A stretch of 11,435 nt of DNA from an uncultured Collinsella sp. (GTDB taxonomy: Bacteria > Actinomycetota > Coriobacteriia > Coriobacteriales > Coriobacteriaceae): the NCBI GenBank assembly GCA_900547835.1, contig URIJ01000055.1, positions 1 through 11,435 on the forward strand. Direction: 5' to 3'. Each line of letters begins with the position of its first letter. The stretch's first letter is position 1. Shown here one piece after another: positions 7,360-11,435 of the stretch. Below the pieces are notes generated by a model that saw only the letters and a list, made by a program, of their open reading frames with translations, was not told the origin of the DNA and ran no database searches. Both the position numbers and the translations under genes were made by a program.

Positions 7360-7434
7360 GTAGAGGGTGCCGAGCTGGTAGTCGAGGCATCCAAACGCTC
7401 CGACTAAGCCGACGAGGATTGCTTGGACAAGCAT
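6661..7434 (-). CDS. Mannose-family PTS EIIC component (module 3, duplicate)
   Basis: This 257-residue EIIC differs from the EIIC at 9453-10226 only within about the first 22 residues (for example LVGLVGAFGCLDY against LIGLIAAFGKFDC). The rest is identical. Typical EIIC segments are RPIVLCPLVGLVLGD (28-42) and MGSISIGAYVPPN (about 57-69), with several hydrophobic helices and an acidic tail EGDEDDDF. The ATG at 7434 follows GGGAGGAATT. Longer in-frame readings up to 7614 cross the leader and promoter and are not coding. It is the first gene of module 3, about 137 nt downstream of the predicted transcription start. No EIIA/EIIB accompany it. G/C-ended codon bias becomes much stronger after about base 6905. 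Confidence 0.95.
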   Translation of the reverse strand: MLVQAILVGLVGAFGCLDYQLGTLYAFRPIVLCPLVGLVLGDLQTGLAVGASLELLFMGSISIGAYVPPNETVGGVLACAFAIQLGQGTETAIALAMPIAVLSLTIGNITNALFAVFVDMADKFALKGNLKGIYAVHWGLGLWGCLEYFLLCGGAFYLGSGAIQGLLDFIPPFVIDGCGVAANILPAMGFAMLGRLVLTKQLVPFYFLGFLLCSYANVPVLGVALIAIIIGIDKFDLLGLGGAQPQLSAEGDEDDDF

Positions 7435-7527
7435 AATTCCTCCCAATAAGGAATATCGAACCGTCGTCACACCCGTCGCGCGCGTTGTTGATATCAATTC
7501 CGGGAGTTCGATCACACGGCTCGAAGC

Positions 7528-7562
7528 GTACCTGGTGTGCTGCGAACACCCATGCCAGGTAC
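7528..7562 (-). other. Leader hairpin upstream of module 3 EIIC
   Basis: GTACCTGG and CCAGGTAC form a perfect 8-bp stem 19 nt apart in the 5' leader, and the loop can add a GTG/CAC inner helix. It lies about 10 bases after the predicted transcription start, and roughly 95 bases of leader follow it. No U-tract follows, so it is not a simple terminator. It may be an mRNA-stabilising element or part of a regulatory leader. Confidence 0.45.
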
Positions 7563-7571
7563 AAATGATTT

Positions 7572-7614
7572 GATACCAATTATAGATATGCAGGTTCTTA
7601 CTATTTAATACCAC
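7572..7614 (-). promoter_or_regulatory. Promoter of module 3 with paired TGGTAT operators
   Basis: On the minus strand, the -10 box TATAAT lies at 7584-7579. A weak -35 (TTAAAT, 7608-7603) is 18 bases upstream. GTGGTATTAA (7614-7605) and TTGGTATC (7579-7572) frame it, with the TGGTAT half-sites 35 bp apart, exactly as at 4421-4463. The bases between differ apart from the -10 region, so the conservation is specific to the operators and promoter. Modules 1 and 3 are therefore probably controlled by the same regulator. Confidence 0.8.
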
Positions 7615-7659
7615 TCGCTCAGCGGGGTGTTTTTTACCGTAAACGGCAGACGTATCCCA

Positions 7660-8550
7660 TCAGGCGCGCTCTTTGTTTCGATGGCGGACAAGCGCCACCA
7701 GAAAGCCATCGCCAAAGGCATCGTATGCCAAGTTGCCTACAATCACCAAAACGATTATCGCCGCGCCCAAAAACTCGTTCCAGCGAAAGACCTCGCCAAA
7801 GAGGAGCGCCGACCAGCAGGGAGCGAGCACGACCTCGCTCATGCAAACCAAGTTGGCCGCAAACGCGTTAGTGCGCGCAATCCCCTTGGCATACAGCACA
7901 CTCGCAAGGCCGCTGCAAAAAAGGCCATGCACCAGCATAAGCCCCCACTCAAAGGGTTTTACGGAGCCTAGGTCGCCGGCAAAATAGACGATCGGCAGTA
8001 TCGAGATGCCGCAGGAGATGAGCGAGGACACCATGGGCGACGCATCGGGGCGAGAGTTCAAAAAGAAACACAGCCCAAAGGTGGCGCCCGAAATGACGGC
8101 AAGCAGGTTGCCGAGCATGCCCTCGGCACTCAAATCACCTAAAAAGAAAAGTCCCATACCCGTAAAAGCAACCACCACGGAGGCAATCTTTGCAGGCGAG
8201 GGCAACGTACGAGTTGCGAGCGATTGATACACGATAACGAAAATCATCGAGGTGTACTGCAGAACGATCGCGTTGCCGACCGTCGTGAGCTGGTTGGCAA
8301 AGTTAAACGTGGTGCCCGTCACGAAGTTGCAGACGGCCACAAGGACAATAAGACGGCTGACGCGGAGGACGGGCCTGCCGACGAGCAGGATAAAGAGCGC
8401 CATAAATATTGCCGTGACGGCACCGATCAAAAGAGCTGACTGCGAATTGGCGCGAACGAGGATGCCGATAAAACTCCACAAGAGCGCCGTGCCAAATAGA
8501 TACATCGCCCCGCTCACGCCATTATCGGGTGGATTGTCAGATCGAATCAC
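7660..8550 (-). CDS. DMT/EamA-family transporter (module 2)
   Basis: This 296-residue membrane protein has about ten hydrophobic segments in two repeated EamA halves, the usual drug/metabolite transporter layout and length. I chose the GTG at 8550 because a perfect GGAGG lies 6 bases upstream. In-frame codons further upstream run through the terminator, and the next ATG has no such site. The first clear membrane helix starts soon after (MYLFGTALLWSFIGILV). It is the last gene of module 2, 88 bases after EIID and just past an intrinsic terminator. Many EamA proteins export amino acids or related small molecules, so export of the amine released by the SIS enzyme is a reasonable but unproven idea. 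Codon use is more mixed than in the neighbouring EIID. Confidence 0.9.
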   Translation of the reverse strand: MIRSDNPPDNGVSGAMYLFGTALLWSFIGILVRANSQSALLIGAVTAIFMALFILLVGRPVLRVSRLIVLVAVCNFVTGTTFNFANQLTTVGNAIVLQYTSMIFVIVYQSLATRTLPSPAKIASVVVAFTGMGLFFLGDLSAEGMLGNLLAVISGATFGLCFFLNSRPDASPMVSSLISCGISILPIVYFAGDLGSVKPFEWGLMLVHGLFCSGLASVLYAKGIARTNAFAANLVCMSEVVLAPCWSALLFGEVFRWNEFLGAAIIVLVIVGNLAYDAFGDGFLVALVRHRNKERA

Positions 8551-8578
8551 GAAGCACCTCCAGCTAGCTTTCGGTAAT

Positions 8579-8609
8579 AAAAAACGGCGACCGCAACGGG
8601 TCGCCGTTT
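8579..8609 (-). terminator. Intrinsic terminator between EIID and DMT gene
   Basis: On the minus strand, AAACGGCGACC pairs perfectly over 11 bp with GGTCGCCGTTT around a 6-nt loop, followed by a six-T run. The GGAGG of the DMT gene lies about 17 bases further on, leaving no room for a separate promoter. The position mirrors the unrelated hairpin at 5773-5812. Confidence 0.9.
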
Positions 8610-8638
8610 CCCTTGGGGGCAGAATAAAACGCAGGAAC

Positions 8639-9463
8639 CTACGCCAGCACGCCGAAGAACGCGCCGATGATGCCCACGACCATGGTGGCCACAATCAGCA
8701 CCATGGGGTTGATCTTCTTGGACAGCAGCCAGTAGTACAGCCAGAAGGCGATCATGCCGAGCATGCCGGGCATGATGCCGTCCAGGATGTCCTGGAGGGT
8801 CTGGGCGTCCTCGCCCGAGCCGATGGCCACCGGGATGCTGGCCCAGAACATGTCCTTGCACATGGCGCCCACGACCATGACGCCCACGATGCCCACGCAG
8901 GTCATGATCTTCTGCATGAGGCCGGTCCTCTGGGCCTCGTCCAGGAAGCCCACGCCCAGCTCGTAGCCCTTGACGGCGCCCCAGACGCGCAGCGCGAAGC
9001 CGGGGACGTTGTAGATGAGCAGGAAGGCGATGGGGCCGAAGGGGTTGCCGGCCTGGCACAGGCTGATGCCCACCGCGGCGGCGACCACGCGCAGCGTCGA
9101 CAGGAAGATGGAGTCGCCGATGCCGGACAGCGGGCCCATGAGGGCGGCCTTGACGTCGTTGACGCTCTCGGGCTCGATCTCGCCGCGGGCGACCTTCTCC
9201 TCCATGGCCATCGCGATGCCGCCGACGAACGGGGCGAACTGGACGGTGATGTTGAAGAACGCGCAGTGGCGGTGCAGGGCCTCGGCGTAGTCGTCGGGGC
9301 GGCCGGCGTAGATCTTCTTGAGCATGTTGGCGACCATCAGGCAGAAGGCGATGTTCATCTGCTTGTAGTAGGTCCAGGAGAACTCCATGCCCAGGGCGCC
9401 GACGTTGACGGCGCTCTTGACGAGGTCGGAGCGCGTGATCTTGTTCTCGGGACTAGAAGTCAT
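8639..9463 (-). CDS. Mannose-family PTS EIID component (module 2)
   Basis: This 274-residue EIID has the family block GPLSGIGDS at 110-118 and a hydrophobic C-terminus, and is identical in protein to the EIID at 5847-6671. The ATG at 9463 overlaps EIIC by 11 bases with AAGGGG nine bases upstream; an ATG at 9472 is the alternative. Here it belongs to a complete set, since EIIA, EIIB and EIIC lie directly upstream. With EIIC it would import and phosphorylate the substrate of the SIS enzyme that heads the module. It differs strongly from the EIID of module 1. Confidence 0.95.
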   Translation of the reverse strand: MTSSPENKITRSDLVKSAVNVGALGMEFSWTYYKQMNIAFCLMVANMLKKIYAGRPDDYAEALHRHCAFFNITVQFAPFVGGIAMAMEEKVARGEIEPESVNDVKAALMGPLSGIGDSIFLSTLRVVAAAVGISLCQAGNPFGPIAFLLIYNVPGFALRVWGAVKGYELGVGFLDEAQRTGLMQKIMTCVGIVGVMVVGAMCKDMFWASIPVAIGSGEDAQTLQDILDGIMPGMLGMIAFWLYYWLLSKKINPMVLIVATMVVGIIGAFFGVLA

Positions 9464-10151
9464 CGTCCTCATCCCCTTCCGCGGAGAGCTGGGGCTGGGC
9501 TCCGCCCAGGCCGAGCAGGTCGAACTTGTCGATGCCGATGATGATGGCGATCAGGGCGACGCCCAGGACGGGCACGTTGGCGTAGGAGCACAGCAGGAAG
9601 CCCAGGAAGTAGAAGGGCACGAGCTGCTTGGTGAGCACCAGGCGGCCGAGCATGGCGAAGCCCATGGCCGGCAGGATGTTGGCGGCCACGCCGCAACCGT
9701 CAATCACAAAGGGCGGGATGAAGTCGAGCAGGCCCTGGATGGCGCCGGAACCCAGATAGAAGGCGCCGCCACACAGCAGGAAGTACTCGAGGCAGCCCCA
9801 AAGTCCAAGTCCCCAATGAACGGCGTAGATGCCTTTGAGGTTTCCCTTGAGGGCGAACTTGTCTGCCATGTCGACAAACACGGCGAACAGAGCGTTGGTA
9901 ATGTTGCCGATCGTCAGCGAAAGGACGGCGATGGGCATGGCGAGTGCGATGGCCGTCTCGGTACCCTGACCGAGCTGAATGGCAAACGCGCAGGCGAGCA
10001 CGCCGCCGACGGTTTCGTTAGGCGGCACGTAGGCGCCGATGGAGATCGAGCCCATGAACAGCAGCTCAAGGCTTGCACCTACGGCAAGGCCAGTCTGCAG
10101 GTCCCCCAGCACCAGGCCCACGAGCGGGCACAGGACGATGGGGCGGAACGC
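8640..10151. repeat. Long direct repeat, copy B (EIIC-EIID block)
   Basis: This is the second copy of the 1512-bp block at 5848-7359. Here it is embedded in a complete SIS-EIIA-EIIB-EIIC-EIID operon, so this copy may be the source and the other the recipient. That direction is an inference. Confidence 0.93.
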
Positions 10152-10226
10152 ATAGAGCGTACCGAGCTGGCAGTCGAACTTACCAAATGCGGCGATAAGT
10201 CCGATGAGGATTGCTTGGGTAAGCAT
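9453..10226 (-). CDS. Mannose-family PTS EIIC component (module 2)
   Basis: This 257-residue EIIC has the same family segments as the module 3 copy and is identical to it from about residue 23 onward. The divergent N-terminus (MLTQAILIGLIAAFGKFDC) falls in the first membrane helix. The ATG at 10226 follows GGAAAGGGGG. EIIB ends 58 bases upstream, with a small hairpin in the gap. The protein ends in the acidic tail EGDEDDDF, whose last codons overlap the EIID start. It forms the transmembrane substrate path together with EIID. Confidence 0.95.
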   Translation of the reverse strand: MLTQAILIGLIAAFGKFDCQLGTLYAFRPIVLCPLVGLVLGDLQTGLAVGASLELLFMGSISIGAYVPPNETVGGVLACAFAIQLGQGTETAIALAMPIAVLSLTIGNITNALFAVFVDMADKFALKGNLKGIYAVHWGLGLWGCLEYFLLCGGAFYLGSGAIQGLLDFIPPFVIDGCGVAANILPAMGFAMLGRLVLTKQLVPFYFLGFLLCSYANVPVLGVALIAIIIGIDKFDLLGLGGAQPQLSAEGDEDDDF

Positions 10227-10253
10227 ACATCCCCCTTTCCTAATAGGACACTA

Positions 10254-10273
10254 CGAAGAGCTCAGACTCTTCG
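10254..10273 (-). other. Intergenic hairpin between EIIB and EIIC
   Basis: CGAAGAG and CTCTTCG form a perfect 7-bp stem with a 6-nt loop. No T-run follows, so it is not an intrinsic terminator. It may be an mRNA processing or stability element that separates EIIA/EIIB from EIIC/EIID levels. The corresponding gap in module 1 is only 8 bases and lacks it. Confidence 0.45.
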
Positions 10274-10284
10274 AATTCAAACGC

Positions 10285-10767
10285 CTAGAGCACGCTGGCG
10301 CAGTCAACCTTGGGGTCATCGGCCAGGGGTCGAATCTCGACCTCAACGCCACGATCCAGCATCTCGCGCACATCGGCTTCCTCGGCTGCGGTCAGGAAGA
10401 TCTGACGAGAGACCTGACGAGCATCGGGGCGCTTCTCGTCCTTGGGCTTGGTGTTGCCCAGGTTGACCGACTTAATCTGCGGGCAGCCCTCAACAAGCTG
10501 CTTTGCCTCAGCGATAGTGGCAACGCAGATGATCATCTTGTACTTGTCAGTCACGCCCGAGTTGATAGCTTCGATCGCATGCTCCATATCTTTGATGACG
10601 AGCTTGCAGCCGGCAGGCTTGCCCATCTTGAGCGTCGTCTTCCACAGCGGGTCGTTGGCGACCTTATCGCCCACGCAGAAGATGCAGTTGGAGCCAAGGC
10701 CCTGAACCCAGGAAACTGCGACCTGGCCATGAAGCAGGCGATGGTCAACGCGAAGTAGCTGAATCAT
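10285..10767 (-). CDS. Mannose-family PTS EIIB component (module 2)
   Basis: This 160-residue cytosolic EIIB has the motif RVDHRLLHGQV at 6-16, with H13 the expected phosphorylation site. Histidine at position 9 replaces the second aspartate of the usual RIDDRL motif. SGVTDKYKM and the VNLGN stretch (about 100-104) match the module 1 EIIB. A short insertion (KPKDEKRPDARQ) follows. I placed the start at the ATG at 10767 after TTTGGGGGGT; a TTG at 10782 lies in that purine-rich sequence and is less likely. EIIA ends 57 bases upstream. Confidence 0.94.
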   Translation of the reverse strand: MIQLLRVDHRLLHGQVAVSWVQGLGSNCIFCVGDKVANDPLWKTTLKMGKPAGCKLVIKDMEHAIEAINSGVTDKYKMIICVATIAEAKQLVEGCPQIKSVNLGNTKPKDEKRPDARQVSRQIFLTAAEEADVREMLDRGVEVEIRPLADDPKVDCASVL

Positions 10768-10824
10768 AATGTGACCCCCCAAAGGTCTTGTGCCGTCATA
10801 CGGCGTGTCAGTAGGTGCTGCGGA

Positions 10825-11244
10825 TTAGAACTCTTCCTCCTCCTCGTCATCGACCAAAAGATCGTTGACAAACTTCACGCGCGTATCGTCCGCAGCGACG
10901 ATGGCGCGAATCGTCTCCTCAACCGGCGCCGACTCGTCAGAGAACAGCAGCTGGATGAGCAGAGGAAGGTTCATGTTGGTAACGAGGTACGTGCGGGGAC
11001 GCGTCTGGACGATCTTGGTGAACCCGTTGTTGACGCTGCCGCCAAAGAGGTCGGTGCAGACAACGACATCATCGTCAGCAGACATGCCTGCCAGCAGTTT
11101 TTGGGCCTCCTCGGCCACGTCCATGCGGCCATCGACGAACATCGAAAGATCGTGGACGTTGTCGCGAGCGCCCGAGAGCAGCTCGACGCTCTCCTTGATG
11201 CCGGTAGCGAAGTGCGCATGGCTGGCGATGATGTACTGTCTCAT
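10825..11244 (-). CDS. Mannose-family PTS EIIA component (module 2)
   Basis: This 139-residue cytosolic EIIA has the phospho-acceptor H9 in ASHAHFATG, the CTDLFGGSVNN active-site loop (about 63-73) and VTNMNLPLL. It is clearly paralogous to EIIA at 2798-3214 over the full length. The ATG at 11244 follows GAGAGGAA. It ends in a strongly acidic tail, DDEEEEEF, preceded by LLV. Unlike in module 1, no terminator separates it from the SIS gene 46 bases upstream. Confidence 0.95.
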   Translation of the reverse strand: MRQYIIASHAHFATGIKESVELLSGARDNVHDLSMFVDGRMDVAEEAQKLLAGMSADDDVVVCTDLFGGSVNNGFTKIVQTRPRTYLVTNMNLPLLIQLLFSDESAPVEETIRAIVAADDTRVKFVNDLLVDDEEEEEF

Positions 11245-11290
11245 TCTGTGTTCCTCTCAATAGCCCGGCACGTTCCCGCACCCGTTTTCT

Positions 11291-11435
11291 TTAGTAGTCG
11301 AACTGGTGATAGTAGCGACGATACTTGAGGTTGTGCTTGGTGACCGTCTCGTAGTAGCGAGCCAGGCGGTCGGTCACGAGCACCGTTAGAATCCACGGGG
11401 AGACGATGACGCGGAACTCGTCGTCAAGGCCGGGG
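11291..11435 (-). CDS. SIS-domain FrlB-like deglycase, C-terminal end (5' end outside window)
   Basis: Only the last 47 codons and the stop are inside the window. They align without gaps to the end of the enzyme at 3309-4370, with 42 of 47 residues identical by my count and the same RRYYHQFDY terminus. The changes (for example SSLI to TVLV, A to R, N to K) are partly conservative. It should be the first gene of module 2 or close to it, so this module too pairs a deglycase-like enzyme with a full mannose-family PTS. Its own promoter lies outside the window. Confidence 0.9.
   Translation of the reverse strand, partial: PGLDDEFRVIVSPWILTVLVTDRLARYYETVTKHNLKYRRYYHQFDY

Noticed and set aside
7611..7636. 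Plus-strand hairpin followed by six Ts, resembling a terminator
   Set aside because: No plus-strand gene leads into it, and on the minus strand no T-run follows, so it cannot be called as the end of the DMT transcript. It has a bulged stem and overlaps the module 3 operator.
5848..10151. The duplicated block as an insertion sequence or transposon
   Set aside because: It contains only EIIC/EIID coding sequence, with no transposase, terminal inverted repeats or target-site duplication at its ends. An assembly artefact is possible but less likely, since the edges fall inside intact genes with different flanks.
10792..10804. Small hairpin GCCGT/ACGGC between EIIA and EIIB of module 2
   Set aside because: The stem is only 5 bp with a 3-nt loop and has no T-run, so it is too weak to list as an element.
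1..11435. tRNA, rRNA, CRISPR array, phage or toxin-antitoxin genes
   Set aside because: I looked on both strands and saw no cloverleaf-like segments, regularly spaced short repeats or recognisable mobile or defence genes.

Overview
The window looks like a GC-rich actinobacterial gut commensal, most like Collinsella or another Coriobacteriia. That placement is an inference from base composition, G/C-ended codons and several mannose-family PTS gene sets side by side; no marker gene is present. Every gene I can support lies on the minus strand, so transcription runs from high to low coordinates.

Three related transport modules are visible. Module 2 (right end, 11435 down to 7660) is a SIS-domain sugar-amine phosphate enzyme (only its last 47 codons are inside the window), then PTS EIIA, EIIB, EIIC and EIID, then a DMT/EamA transporter. 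Module 3 (7614 to 4541) has its own promoter and encodes EIIC and EIID followed by an MFS transporter, with no EIIA, EIIB or enzyme. Module 1 (4522 to 1) is promoter/operators, a full SIS-domain enzyme, EIIA, EIIB, EIIC, EIID and a TIM-barrel sugar epimerase cut by the window edge.

The SIS enzyme resembles FrlB-type fructoselysine-6-phosphate deglycases and the epimerase resembles FrlC (fructoselysine/psicoselysine 3-epimerase). My reading is that modules 1 and 2 import and phosphorylate glycated amines (Amadori-type compounds or relatives) through mannose-type PTS permeases. The SIS enzyme would then split the product into sugar phosphate plus amine or amino acid. The MFS and DMT proteins could export the released amine, but that is only an inference.

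Three structural points stand out. (1) A block of about 1512 bp covering most of EIIC and all of EIID is apparently identical in modules 2 and 3 (5848-7359 and 8640-10151). (2) The promoters of modules 1 and 3 share the same layout: two TGGTAT half-sites exactly 35 bp apart around a TATAAT box, which implies one regulator for both. (3) Four intrinsic terminators sit inside the operons, each just upstream of the next gene's ribosome binding site with no room for a new promoter. They suggest graded expression by read-through. I saw no RNA genes, insertion sequences or CRISPR arrays, and no gene-free stretch exceeds about 225 bp.
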